Assembly (NCBI GenBank): GCA_017512425.1
Contig: JAFWGI010000005.1
Location: 372,001 to 436,000 of the forward strand
DNA from: Hyphomicrobium sp.
Lineage (GTDB): Bacteria > Pseudomonadota > Alphaproteobacteria > Rhizobiales > Hyphomicrobiaceae
Direction: 5' to 3'
Length of the DNA stretch: 64,000 nucleotides
In this document: positions 36,867-45,941 of the stretch, one piece after another
Numbering within the stretch: position 1 is the stretch's first letter
Layout of the letters: the number at the start of each line of letters is the position of its first letter
Notes under the pieces: model-generated
What the model saw: only the letters and a program-made list of their open reading frames with translations
Told to the model about the DNA's origin: nothing
The model's database searches: none
Made by a program: the position numbers and the translations under genes

Positions 36867-37296
36867 GCTGGTCTTCGATGCAAGTTCTGACCACCCGTTT
36901 TCGGAAAACCGCTGATCGCAGACCTAAGTAGCTGATCACCATGCCTGCAAGCGTTGGTATAATCATAGCTAGTAACGGCTCTGTGGTTGGCCACATGAGC
37001 AAGATTGCGGCGTACAGGACGTAGTTGGTTGCCGACGCCGATGCAGCAACGCTTACGAACTTTGAAAATTGAGAAAAACTTGCCGGTTCGCGCGATCCGA
37101 ATGTCAGTCGACGGTGCGCGAAATAGCCAACAACGATCGCACAACCGATCGCGATAATGCGCCCAGAAAACGGTCCAAGCCCGAAGCCGCGCGTCATGGC
37201 GAGAAGAACTGTGGCATCGGTTCCGGTTGCGAGAACGCCGGAAGCTAGGAAACCCGCGCCGTGTTTGACACCGCTGTACGGCGCTGGCTCGGTCAT
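36856..37296 (-). CDS. GtrA-like flippase protein
   Basis: 146 residues with four membrane helices. The family pattern is seen in FLASGVLATGTDATVLLAMTR, IAIGCAIVVGYFAHRRLTFGS and FVSVAASASATNYVLYAAILL. GtrA proteins are thought to move polyprenyl-linked sugars across the inner membrane. Its start overlaps the glycosyltransferase stop by 4 bp, so the two are translationally coupled and probably act on the same glycan. Confidence 0.88.
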   Translation of the reverse strand: MTEPAPYSGVKHGAGFLASGVLATGTDATVLLAMTRGFGLGPFSGRIIAIGCAIVVGYFAHRRLTFGSREPASFSQFSKFVSVAASASATNYVLYAAILLMWPTTEPLLAMIIPTLAGMVISYLGLRSAVFRKRVVRTCIEDQPKP

Positions 37297-38327
37297 CTAG
37301 GGGTGGCCTCAGTTGCAGTCGGCTGCTCCGCTGAAACGCCGAGTTCCTCGCGCACCAGAAACAGCGGCCGGGCTTTGACTTCTTCGTAGACGCGGCCGAG
37401 GTATTCGCCGATCACGCCGAGGAAAATCAACTGTACGCCGGCGAAGAATAGCACGGCCGTCAGGAGCGTTGGGTAGCCGGGTACTTCATCGCCGAAGAGC
37501 AGCGTCTTGGCGATGATCCAGATCATGTAGACAAACGCGACCAGCGACACGAATACGCCGGTCACCGACGACAGCCGCAATGGCACTGTCGAAAACGACG
37601 CCAAGCCGTCGAACGCAAGCTTTGCAAGTTTCAACGGAAGCCACCGCGAGCCTTCGCCGGACGGCCGCGGCGGAAATTCAAACGGCACGCCGACGGCGGG
37701 ATAGCCGATCCACGCGAACAACCCGTTATTGTAACGCACGCGCTCGCCGATGCGATTGATAGCCGAGACCGCGCGGCGGCTGAGCAAGCGGAAATCGCAC
37801 GAGTTCTGCTGCAGCTCGGTGCCGGACAAAATATGAAACACGCGATAGAACGCACGTGCGCCCTCGCGGCGCCAGGCGCTGTCGGCACTGCGGTCGATAC
37901 GCTGGCCATAGACGACGTCGTGGCCTTCACGCCATTTTTCGATGAAGGCTGGGATGGTTTCCGGCGGATGCTGCAGATCACTGTCCATGATAACGACGGC
38001 GTCGGCGCGTGCGTATTTCAGACCTGCCGCGACGGCGATCTCCTTACCGAAGTTACGGCTGAGCGCAATCGCGCCGATGCGATCGTCATTAGCGTTCAGT
38101 TGTCTTAGTTTGATCAGTGTGCCGTCCGTCGAACCGTCGTCAACGAAGATGATCGACCAGGCAAGCCCGCTGGATTCAAGTGCAGGTCGCAGCCGCGCCA
38201 AAAGCGCATCGATACCGGCGGCTTCGTTAAGAACAGGAATAACGACGGCGAGCGTACCGGCGCTTTGGCGATCTTCAGCAGCTAGAGTTTGGCCGTCAGT
38301 GTCGGATGCGGCAAGGCTCATCGTCAT
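37293..38327 (-). CDS. Family 2 glycosyltransferase, GtrB/DPM1-like
   Basis: About 344 residues. The GT2 domain has LAVVIPVLNEAAGID, IIFVDDGSTDGT and MDSDLQHPPE, followed by two C-terminal membrane helices (TGVFVSLVAFVYMIWII and TAVLFFAGVQLIFLGVIGEYLGRVYEE). This is the GtrB/ArnC-like layout that loads a sugar onto a polyprenyl phosphate. The start is uncertain: ATG at 38327 or 38321, while a TTG at 38366 has no ribosome-binding site. It is coupled to the gtrA-like gene. Confidence 0.9.
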   Translation of the reverse strand: MTMSLAASDTDGQTLAAEDRQSAGTLAVVIPVLNEAAGIDALLARLRPALESSGLAWSIIFVDDGSTDGTLIKLRQLNANDDRIGAIALSRNFGKEIAVAAGLKYARADAVVIMDSDLQHPPETIPAFIEKWREGHDVVYGQRIDRSADSAWRREGARAFYRVFHILSGTELQQNSCDFRLLSRRAVSAINRIGERVRYNNGLFAWIGYPAVGVPFEFPPRPSGEGSRWLPLKLAKLAFDGLASFSTVPLRLSSVTGVFVSLVAFVYMIWIIAKTLLFGDEVPGYPTLLTAVLFFAGVQLIFLGVIGEYLGRVYEEVKARPLFLVREELGVSAEQPTATEATPR

Positions 38328-38478
38328 AAACAGTGTCCGGGTCTGAGCGGCTGGCACGATGCGCAAAGCTTATGCAGGCCGAATTGGGGTGCGTCCAGAT
38401 CGACATGCGCGGGTGGTGACCATTGCAGCAGCGGCGCGGATAAGCTAGCGAGTTTCCAAGGCTTTAAGGAGGCGCAAC

Positions 38479-39792
38479 GTGAAAATCTGCATTATCGGCG
38501 CTGGCTATGTCGGGCTTGTGTCGGCCGCCTGCTTTTCCGAATTTGGCTGGATGGTGACGTGCGTCGACAAAGACCCTGAGCGCCTCACCGAGCTTAACGC
38601 CGGACGTTCGCCAATCTATGAGCCCGGCCTCGATGATCTGATGCAGCGAAACATGCGCGCCGGCCGCCTGGTCTTTACGAGTGAGGCGGGGCCAGCGGTC
38701 AGCGAAGCGGATGTTGTTTTTCTCGCTGTCGGAACGCCGATGCGGCGCGGCGATGGCTACGCCGACCTTTCGTATGTGTTCGAGGCCGTCGCGGACATCG
38801 CTCCGCATCTCAAGGGCTTCACCGTCATCACGACCAAGTCGACCGTGCCGGTCTCGACAAGCCGCGAAATCGAAAAGCGTTTGAAAGATATCCGTCCGGA
38901 CGCCGACGTCGCGATCTGCTCGAACCCAGAGTTCCTGCGCGAAGGATCTGCGATTCAAGATTTCACGCATCCCGATCGCGTTCTCGTTGGCACGGACAGC
39001 GCTAAGGCCCGTGATGTAATGGAGCGTCTCTATAAGCCGCTCGCGTTGCGCGGCTCGCCGGTCATGTTCGTCGCGCGGGAAAGCGCGGAGCTCGCGAAAT
39101 ATGCCGCCAACGCGTTTCTTGCGATGAAGATCAGCTTCATCAACGAGATCGCGGATTTGTGCGAAGAGGTGGGCGCCGACGTACAGGAGGTCGCGTCTGC
39201 AATCGGCAAAGACCGGCGCATCGGCGACAAGTTCCTGCATCCCGGCCCAGGATACGGCGGCTCATGCTTTCCGAAGGACGTCTCGGCGCTCATTCGCACG
39301 GCGCGCGAGAACAAGGCGCCGGTGTCGCTGATCGAGCAGGTCGAGCGCGTCAATCACGAGCGCAAGATTGCGATGGCGGGACGCATCGAAGCCGCTTGCG
39401 GTGGCGCGTTGCGTGGCAAAACGGTTGCCATACTCGGTGTCACGTTCAAACCGAATACGGACGACATGCGCGACGCGCCGAGCCTCGTTATCGTGCCGAT
39501 GCTGCAAGAGCGTGGCGCGACCGTGAGGGCGTTCGATCCGCAGGGCCGCAAGCATGCCGAACCGATGATGCCGGGCGTCGTCTGGGCAGAGAACGCTCTT
39601 GCCGCACTCGACGGTGCCGACGTCATGGTTGTCGTGACGGAGTGGAACGAATTCCGCGCGCTCGATTTGAAGAAGGCGCGTCAGCGGATGGTAGGCGGCG
39701 CGATCGTCGATCTGCGCAACATCTTTCAGCCCTCGGCCGCGATCGACGCAGGCTTCACTTATGATGGTGTCGGCCGCGGCTCGATTGGCTGA
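38479..39792 (+). CDS. ugd: UDP-glucose 6-dehydrogenase
   Basis: 437 residues. It oxidises UDP-glucose to UDP-glucuronate with NAD+. The N-terminal Rossmann motif GAGYVGLVSAACFSE, substrate segment EFLREGSAIQDF, catalytic cysteine in GPGYGGSCFPKD and LGVTFKPNTDDMRDAPS are intact. AAGGAGG precedes the start. The product feeds the UDP-glucuronate 4-epimerase encoded at 46.6-47.6 kb and acidic polysaccharide synthesis. It converges on the secretion operon with a 15-bp gap. Confidence 0.96.
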   Translation: MKICIIGAGYVGLVSAACFSEFGWMVTCVDKDPERLTELNAGRSPIYEPGLDDLMQRNMRAGRLVFTSEAGPAVSEADVVFLAVGTPMRRGDGYADLSYVFEAVADIAPHLKGFTVITTKSTVPVSTSREIEKRLKDIRPDADVAICSNPEFLREGSAIQDFTHPDRVLVGTDSAKARDVMERLYKPLALRGSPVMFVARESAELAKYAANAFLAMKISFINEIADLCEEVGADVQEVASAIGKDRRIGDKFLHPGPGYGGSCFPKDVSALIRTARENKAPVSLIEQVERVNHERKIAMAGRIEAACGGALRGKTVAILGVTFKPNTDDMRDAPSLVIVPMLQERGATVRAFDPQGRKHAEPMMPGVVWAENALAALDGADVMVVVTEWNEFRALDLKKARQRMVGGAIVDLRNIFQPSAAIDAGFTYDGVGRGSIG

Positions 39793-39807
39793 TTGCCGCC
39801 AGGATGC

Positions 39808-41181
39808 TCAGCGTTCCTTGAAGGCTTTGGCGAACTGATCTTCAAGCGGTTTGACGAAATACGACAGCGCCGAGCGTTCCGACGTTCGGATGTGCACTTC
39901 GGCCGGCATGCCGGGCAACAGTTGAAGTGCACCGAGGCGCTTCATTTCACCGTCGTCGATTTTGAGGCGCGCGGTGTAGTACTGCAAATTGTTTTGCGGC
40001 TCGCGCGTGACTTCCGCGGAGATCGAGGCAATCGTCGCGTCGAGGCTCGGTGTCGTGCGTTGGTTGAACGCCGGGAATCGCACGAGGGCAAATTTGTGCG
40101 ATCGGACTTGATCAATATCCTGCGGCGCAATCTTGGCTTCGACAATCAGCTTGTCGTCTTGCGGAACGATGACCATCAGCGGCTCGGCCGTGTTGATGAC
40201 GCCGCCGACCGTAAACACCGACATCTGATCGACGATGCCGTCCGACGGGCTTCTGATATCGATGCGCTTCAACTGATCAAGCGCTGCTGTCCTGCGCTCG
40301 GACAGTTCGACAAGTTTTCCCTGCGTCTCGCGCAATTCTTTGATGACTTCCGACTTTGCCTCACTGTCGATCGACAGACGCTGCATTTCGATTTCCGCGA
40401 TGCGATCGATGTTTTGCCCGGCGGCCGCCGAAAGCTGCGCCATCTCGCCTTCGATGCGGGCTTGCTCACGCCGCATGGCCGTCATTTTTTCGGTGCGCAC
40501 GAGTTGCTGGCGTTCAAGGCCTTCAAGGCCATCGAGTTCTTTTTTGATCAGCGCAATTTCGCGCGCCTTGGCTTCGGCTTGCGCGGTGTTGCCGGCCGAT
40601 TCCTGCCGCAGACCCGTGATCCGCTCGCCGAGCTGCTGCTTCTGCGTTGTGTGGGTTGTTCTCCGTGCTTCGAACAGAACCTGCTCGCCCTTCAGAATTT
40701 CAGTGATGTTGGGTTCGGCATTGCGGGCGAGAAGCTCATCGGGGAATGTGACGAGCGATGCGTCGTCGCGCTCTGCGATCAAGCGCGCGAGGCGGCCGTG
40801 CAGTTCGTCGATTTGTTTGGTCACAAGCTGCAGGCTTGCGCGCGTCACGGTTTCATCGAGACGGACGAGAACATCTCCGGCTTTGACGGCGTCGCCATTA
40901 CGCACGAGGATTTCATTGATGACGCCACCGGTCGGATGCTGGACCTTCTTGATGTTGCCCGCGACCACCACAGTTCCCGGCGCAAGTACAGCGCCTGCCA
41001 GATCGGTGTAAGCCGCCCATCCGCCAATGCCGCCGAACAAGGCGACGATCGTCGCGAAGCCGGCAAAGACATAGCGTTTCACGGACACGACGTCGCGGCC
41101 GACGGGAGCGGTCGCGCACGCCGAAGAGGGTTTCATGGCAACGGATTGTGTCGTTGAGGGTGTGGCCAAAGTAGCGGTCAT
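39808..41181 (-). CDS. Type I secretion membrane fusion protein, HlyD/PrtE family
   Basis: 457 residues. A short cytoplasmic N-terminus, one membrane helix (~35-57, FAGFATIVALFGGIGGW), a lipoyl/barrel-sandwich half-motif (GTVVVAGNIKKVQHPTGGVI ... NGDAVKAGDVLVRLDET), a long coiled coil, and a C-terminal beta domain ending in YFVKPLEDQFAKAFKE. It links the ABC exporter to an outer-membrane TolC-like channel, not encoded here. Its start overlaps the exporter stop by 4 bp. Confidence 0.92.
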   Translation of the reverse strand: MTATLATPSTTQSVAMKPSSACATAPVGRDVVSVKRYVFAGFATIVALFGGIGGWAAYTDLAGAVLAPGTVVVAGNIKKVQHPTGGVINEILVRNGDAVKAGDVLVRLDETVTRASLQLVTKQIDELHGRLARLIAERDDASLVTFPDELLARNAEPNITEILKGEQVLFEARRTTHTTQKQQLGERITGLRQESAGNTAQAEAKAREIALIKKELDGLEGLERQQLVRTEKMTAMRREQARIEGEMAQLSAAAGQNIDRIAEIEMQRLSIDSEAKSEVIKELRETQGKLVELSERRTAALDQLKRIDIRSPSDGIVDQMSVFTVGGVINTAEPLMVIVPQDDKLIVEAKIAPQDIDQVRSHKFALVRFPAFNQRTTPSLDATIASISAEVTREPQNNLQYYTARLKIDDGEMKRLGALQLLPGMPAEVHIRTSERSALSYFVKPLEDQFAKAFKER

Positions 41182-42959
41182 GCGCTGTCCTTTGATTGGC
41201 CAGCGAGTGCTGCACGCGGCAGCGCTTCAGGCGCCGCCTGTTGCGGAACTTGCTGCAAGGTGCTGCGCAGAACTTCGTCTTTCGGGCCGAACGCACGCGC
41301 TTGGCCGTTGGCCATCACGAGAACCTTGTTGCAGGCCGCGAGTGCCGATGGCCGGTGTGCGATGACAATCGCAATGCCGCCGCGCTGGCGCACGGACATG
41401 ATCGCGTCTGTCAGCGCCGTGTCGCCTGCAGCATCGAGGCTGGCGTTCGGCTCATCGAGAACGACAAGAAATGGATCACGAAAGAGTGCGCGCGCCAAGG
41501 CAACACGCTGGCGTTCGCCGCCCGAAAGCATCTTGCCGTTTTCACCCATGCGGGTTTGGTAGCCGTCAGGCAGGCGGACGATCAAATCGTGCGAACCAGC
41601 GGCTTTCGCAGCAGCGACGATGGCGTCACTTGAGGCACTGGCGTCGAGCCGCGCGATATTGTCGGCGACTGAGCCTTCGAACAGTTCGACTTCCTGCGGC
41701 ATGTAGCCGATATGGCGGCCAAGGCGCTCGGGCGTCCATTGATCGAGTGACGCCCCATCGAGGCGAACCGCGCTTGCCGGTGTCATCGGTTCCCAGACGC
41801 CAACAAGGGCGCGTGCAAGCGTTGATTTTCCCGATCCGCTCGGACCGATAACGCCAAGTGCATCGCCGCGATCAAGCGCAAAGCTGATGCTCTTGACGAT
41901 CGGTTCGCGTTGACCAGGCGGGGCAACGACGAGTTGTTCGACGTTGAGCGTGCTTTGCGGCGGCGGCAGTTCGATGACGTCGCTGTCGGCGTCGCCGGCA
42001 GCCGTAAGAAGTTCGCCGAGCCGTTTGGCGCTGATACGCGCCGATACGAAGCTCTTCCAATGACTGATTGCGCTTTCGATCGGCGCCAGCGCCCGCGAGA
42101 CGGTGATCGATGCCGCGATGATCGCGCCTGGAGACAGCTCATTGTGGATGACGAGGTAAGCGCCAAGCCCGAGCACCGCAGACTGCAGCAACATGCGGAT
42201 GACCTTGGTGACGTTGCCAATGCCGCCGGCGGCGTCAGATGCTTTAAGTTGATGCGCAAGATACTCGTCGTTGAGGGTTTGGTAACGCGCCTGGATATGG
42301 CGCGCCATGCCCATCGCGTGGATCGATTCCGCATTCCGGCGCGCCGTTTCAGCAAGCGCCATGCGTTGCCCGCCCGCTTGACCTGCGGCCTTGAGCGGCT
42401 TCGAGCTGCGGTATTCGGTGATGATCGTCAGCGCGACCAGCGCGATCGCGCCGGCTGCGGCAACCATCGCAAGCGTCGGATGTAGAATGTAGACAAACGC
42501 CAGATAGATCGGAATCCACGGCAGATCGAACAGCGCCGTCAATCCCATGCCGGACATGAAATTTCGCACGGCATCGAGATCGCGCAGCGGTTGCATGCCG
42601 TCGCCGCCACCGCGGGTTTTCAACGGCAGGATTTGCACGGCGGCGAAGACACGCGGCGTCAGCGATTTGTCGATGCGGGTTCCGACGCGGCTCATGATGC
42701 GCGCGCGAATGAATTCGAGCAGGCCATTGATCGCGTAGAGGCCGAACATCAGCAGCGATATGCCGACAAGTGTCGGGATCGACTGCGACGGCAGAACGCG
42801 GTCGTAGACCTGGAGCATGTAGAACGAGCCGGCAAGCGCGAGCACGTTGACGACGCCCGAGAAGACGGCAACCGTCAACAAAATCGGACTGTACCGCCAA
42901 AGCAAGGCGCCGACCGGGTGTGATTGCCGGCGGCTCGCCGGTTGCATCTTGCGTGTCAT
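41178..42959 (-). CDS. Type I secretion ABC transporter, PrtD type
   Basis: 593 residues. The membrane domain begins directly (PILLTVAVFSGVVNVLALAGSFYMLQVYDRVLPS), with no C39 peptidase-like N-terminal domain, which is the PrtD layout. The ATPase domain has Walker A GPSGSGKSTLARAL, the signature LSGGERQRVALARAL and Walker B FLVVLDEPNASLD. It exports RTX-type proteins through the HlyD-family partner encoded next. The upstream gene encodes a HlyC-type acyltransferase. Candidate cargo is the RTX protein at the left edge and the damaged one at 17.3 kb. Confidence 0.94.
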   Translation of the reverse strand: MTRKMQPASRRQSHPVGALLWRYSPILLTVAVFSGVVNVLALAGSFYMLQVYDRVLPSQSIPTLVGISLLMFGLYAINGLLEFIRARIMSRVGTRIDKSLTPRVFAAVQILPLKTRGGGDGMQPLRDLDAVRNFMSGMGLTALFDLPWIPIYLAFVYILHPTLAMVAAAGAIALVALTIITEYRSSKPLKAAGQAGGQRMALAETARRNAESIHAMGMARHIQARYQTLNDEYLAHQLKASDAAGGIGNVTKVIRMLLQSAVLGLGAYLVIHNELSPGAIIAASITVSRALAPIESAISHWKSFVSARISAKRLGELLTAAGDADSDVIELPPPQSTLNVEQLVVAPPGQREPIVKSISFALDRGDALGVIGPSGSGKSTLARALVGVWEPMTPASAVRLDGASLDQWTPERLGRHIGYMPQEVELFEGSVADNIARLDASASSDAIVAAAKAAGSHDLIVRLPDGYQTRMGENGKMLSGGERQRVALARALFRDPFLVVLDEPNASLDAAGDTALTDAIMSVRQRGGIAIVIAHRPSALAACNKVLVMANGQARAFGPKDEVLRSTLQQVPQQAAPEALPRAALAGQSKDSA

Positions 42960-43066
42960 TCGTCCCGTGTCATCTGGCCCGCATTATCTGGCGTGCTCGC
43001 TGTGCGTCCGGGCCACCATCCAAGCCCCTGCGGGCGGCCGAACTACGGTATCGTACGCGGTATCGG

Positions 43067-43594
43067 TTAGGTTTTTGTTTGCTTCGGCGCGCGCGGTTTG
43101 CGCTCGATGCGCCCGACCGCCATTCGGCCATCGGGCAGGCGTGCGCGCAGCTTGGCCGACTTGCCGGCAAACGTCGTTTCGGCGAGCCGTCTGACCAATT
43201 CGTTAATGACCTCGCCATTTCCGACCATATCGACGACCCAGGGCTGGTCGCCGCTCTGCCAGTCAGAGGCTTCGAGCGTCAGGTAGGGGCCCTGGCATTG
43301 TGTGAGCCGCTCATCGACCTCGGGTGAGACAAACGCCCACCAGGCCGCCGCGACCTGATCTGACGCTCCGGCAGACGCAGGTGGCCGTCCAAGAATGGCG
43401 AGTTGTCCGAGTGCGATGGCGGGTGCGACGAGCGCCTGCGTCTGTTGCAGGGTCATTTCGCTATGGCGCGGCGACGCGATCAGAAGCGCGACGATGCGGC
43501 CGAAGGCTGCGGCACGCGCGTCGGCCGCCGCGCGGTCGTCTTGGGTAGGCGTTGTCTTTGCGTTTTCGATTGCGGGTGAAGCGGGTGAACTCAC
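43067..43594 (-). CDS. Toxin-activating lysine acyltransferase, HlyC/RtxC family
   Basis: 175 residues, GTG start with GGGAGATAA upstream. The core matches the HlyC fold: FGRIVALLIASPRHSEM carries the catalytic histidine (H44), ALGQLAIL and AAWWAFVSPEVDERL are family positions, and DWQSGDQPWVVDMVG contains the catalytic aspartate (D122). HlyC-type enzymes transfer fatty acyl groups from acyl-ACP to lysines of RTX toxins before export. It is followed after 107 bp by the PrtD/HlyD genes, but no toxin gene adjoins it. The family call is from motif alignment by eye. Confidence 0.75.
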   Translation of the reverse strand: MSSPASPAIENAKTTPTQDDRAAADARAAAFGRIVALLIASPRHSEMTLQQTQALVAPAIALGQLAILGRPPASAGASDQVAAAWWAFVSPEVDERLTQCQGPYLTLEASDWQSGDQPWVVDMVGNGEVINELVRRLAETTFAGKSAKLRARLPDGRMAVGRIERKPRAPKQTKT

Positions 43595-43802
43595 AAAGGT
43601 TATCTCCCGAGCGCGCTAAGGCATCGTCCCGGATTTACCATCCCGGTCGATGGACGAATATGCGAATTCGCGTTGCAGAACGTCGTTGTTTTCGTCGTGC
43701 TGGATAACGGCAGGTGTTGCACCGCGCCATTTTGCGACGGCTGAACAACTGCAAAGTGCGCTCGCTTCTGCGACCAAAGTCGGAGTAGAGTGAAGCGCGG
43801 GC

Positions 43803-43817
43803 TGGTCCAGCGGACCA
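43803..43817. promoter_or_regulatory. Inverted repeat upstream of fbp
   Basis: TGGTCC-AGC-GGACCA is a perfect 6-bp dyad, 41-55 bp ahead of the fbp start. It is a candidate operator for the fbp-prk-rpe genes; it does not match the usual CbbR half-site spacing. The rest of the 263-bp gap shows no gene that I support. Confidence 0.35.
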
Positions 43818-43857
43818 ATACGTCAAAAAAGCCGAACAACGCCTGCCTCGAGACGCT

Positions 43858-44922
43858 GTGAGTGACCGGACAATGGGTGCCAAGACGACCACGCTGACGA
43901 CGTTCCTCGACAACTGGGCTTTGGGCGGCGCGACACGCGGGGGAATTGCCAAAACGATCTTGGCGCTCGCCACCAGCAGTATCGAAGTTTCAGAACTCGT
44001 TTCCAGGGGACGCTTGGCTGGCAGCCTCAGTCAGGTGACGGCCCGCGCCGGCGAGTTCGACGAGCAGAAGGAAATCGACATCCGCGCCAATCAGTCGATC
44101 CTCGCAGCTTTGAAGGACACGCCCGTTGCGGCGCTGGCGTCGGAAGAAGCGCCCGAGCCGTTTGTCTTGAACGATAAGGCGCCGCTTTTGGTCGCGACCG
44201 ATCCGCTCGATGGATCGTCGAACGTCGACGCCAATGTTTCGTTCGGCATGATCTTCTCGATCCTGCCGCGGCATCCGTCATCGACGGGGGAAGCCGCATT
44301 CCTGCGGCCAGGCTCGCATCAGTTGGCGGCTGGTATTATCGTCTATGGTCCGACGACCGTGATGGCGTTGACCGTCGGTAACGGCACGAACATTTTCACG
44401 CTCGATCGTGACACCAAGGAATTCATTCTGACGCAGCCGAAAATTTCGGTGCCGCCTGAGACGGCCGAATATGCGATCAACGCGTCTAACGCGCGCTTCT
44501 GGGATGAGCCGATCCGCATTTACGTGCACGATTGCGAAAACGGCGCCGATGGTCCGCGCGGTCAGAATTACAACATGCGCTGGACGGGATCGCCGGTCGC
44601 CGACATTTTCCGTATCCTATCGCGCGGCGGCATCTATCTCTACCCGGGCGACAGCCGGCCAGGATTTCATCAGGGCCGAATCCGGCTGATCTATGAAGCC
44701 AATCCGATCGCGTGGATCGTCGAACAGGCGGGCGGCCGTGCAACGACCGGGCATGAGCGTCTTCTGGATGTTGTGCCGACGTCGCTGCATCAAAAAACGC
44801 CGTTGATCTGCGGCTCACGCGACGAAGTCGATCGTGTCAGCCGCCTCTACACCGGCGTTGGCTTCAAAGGAGAGCAATCGCCGCTGTTCGGCCGTCGCGG
44901 TCTGTTCCGCGCGATGACATAA
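43858..44922 (+). CDS. fbp: Fructose-1,6-bisphosphatase, class I
   Basis: 354 residues. It dephosphorylates fructose-1,6-bisphosphate for gluconeogenesis, needed when growing on C1 compounds. The metal-binding motif DPLDGSSNVDANVSFG is intact, as are GGIYLYPGDSRPGFHQGRIRLIYEANPIAWIVEQAGG and TGHERLLDVVPTSLHQKTPL. The start is GTG 43858 or ATG 43873; the ribosome-binding site is weak for either. prk follows after 54 bp and rpe after that, all on the same strand. Confidence 0.95.
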   Translation: MSDRTMGAKTTTLTTFLDNWALGGATRGGIAKTILALATSSIEVSELVSRGRLAGSLSQVTARAGEFDEQKEIDIRANQSILAALKDTPVAALASEEAPEPFVLNDKAPLLVATDPLDGSSNVDANVSFGMIFSILPRHPSSTGEAAFLRPGSHQLAAGIIVYGPTTVMALTVGNGTNIFTLDRDTKEFILTQPKISVPPETAEYAINASNARFWDEPIRIYVHDCENGADGPRGQNYNMRWTGSPVADIFRILSRGGIYLYPGDSRPGFHQGRIRLIYEANPIAWIVEQAGGRATTGHERLLDVVPTSLHQKTPLICGSRDEVDRVSRLYTGVGFKGEQSPLFGRRGLFRAMT

Positions 44923-44976
44923 CGACGACACGCACTCCGCTCCGTCTTTCGCGATAAAGGTCCCTAGTCCCTCCCG

Positions 44977-45852
44977 ATGTCCATCAAGCATCCCATCATT
45001 TCCGTCACCGGTTCGTCCGGCGCAGGCACGACGTCGGTCAAGCACACCTTCGAACACATTTTCCGTCGCGAGGAAGTCAACGCCGCGTTCGTGCAGGGGG
45101 ACGCGTTTCACCGCTACGCCCGCGTCGACATGGAACGCGCCATGTCCGACGCGGCCCAGAAAGGCAATCCGAACTTCAGTCATTTCGGTCCCGAAGCGAA
45201 CCTCTTCGAAGACCTCGAAACTTTATTTCGTACCTACGCCGCAAGCGGTACCGGCAAGGTGCGCGAGTACATTCACGATCACGTCGAATCGCACGCGGCC
45301 AAGACGCCCGTCGGGACGTTCACCGAATGGAAAGACATCGAAACCGGAACTGACCTGTTGCTGTACGAGGGTCTGCACGGCGCCGTCGTCAGCGAAAGCG
45401 TCAACGTCGCGCGCTATGCCGATCTGAAGATCGGCGTCGTGCCGGTCATCAATCTGGAATGGATTCAAAAGATCGAGCGCGATCGCTGCACGCGTGGCTA
45501 TACGACGGAAGAAGTCACCAACGCGATCCTGCGGCGGATGCCGGACTATGTGAACTACATCTGCCCGCAGTTCGCCGAGACCGACATCAATTTCCAGCGC
45601 GTGCCGACGGTCGACACCTCGAACCCGTTCATGGCGCGTTGGATACCGACGCCGGATGAGTCGATGGTCATCATTCGCTTCAAAGACCCGCGCGGCATTG
45701 ATTTCGCGTACCTTTTGTCGATGATCCACGATAGCTTCATGTCGCACGCGAATTCGATCGTGATTCCCGGCGGAAAGCTCGATCTCGCGATGCAGCTGAT
45801 CCTGACGCCGCTGATCCTGCAACTTGTCGAACGCGGCCGGCGTTCGGCTTAG
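44977..45852 (+). CDS. prkB: Phosphoribulokinase
   Basis: 291 residues. It phosphorylates ribulose-5-phosphate to ribulose-1,5-bisphosphate. The P-loop is GSSGAGTTSVKHTFEHIF, and DAFHRY, SHFGPEANLF and LLYEGLHGAVVSESVNVARYADLKIGVVPVINLEWIQKI are typical of the bacterial, proteobacterial-type enzyme. No RuBisCO gene is in the window. In Methylobacterium extorquens the enzyme is reported to be needed for methylotrophy because its product activates the serine-cycle regulator QscR; the same role is plausible here (inference). Confidence 0.96.
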   Translation: MSIKHPIISVTGSSGAGTTSVKHTFEHIFRREEVNAAFVQGDAFHRYARVDMERAMSDAAQKGNPNFSHFGPEANLFEDLETLFRTYAASGTGKVREYIHDHVESHAAKTPVGTFTEWKDIETGTDLLLYEGLHGAVVSESVNVARYADLKIGVVPVINLEWIQKIERDRCTRGYTTEEVTNAILRRMPDYVNYICPQFAETDINFQRVPTVDTSNPFMARWIPTPDESMVIIRFKDPRGIDFAYLLSMIHDSFMSHANSIVIPGGKLDLAMQLILTPLILQLVERGRRSA

Positions 45853-45941
45853 CCTTTTAAAGCTGGCGGCAGGCGGCTTTTGCGCGCCGGCCGAATCCAG
45901 CTAGTGTCCGCCAGCTTTATTCGAGAGAGCCGAGGATTTTC

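Noticed and set aside
39793..41157. Plus-strand 454-codon frame following ugd
   Set aside because: It is antisense to the HlyD-family gene along its whole length and reads as low-complexity Arg/Phe/Leu.
43600..43839. 79-codon minus-strand frame upstream of the acyltransferase
   Set aside because: No ribosome-binding site and no recognisable features; it covers the probable promoter region of the two divergent operons.
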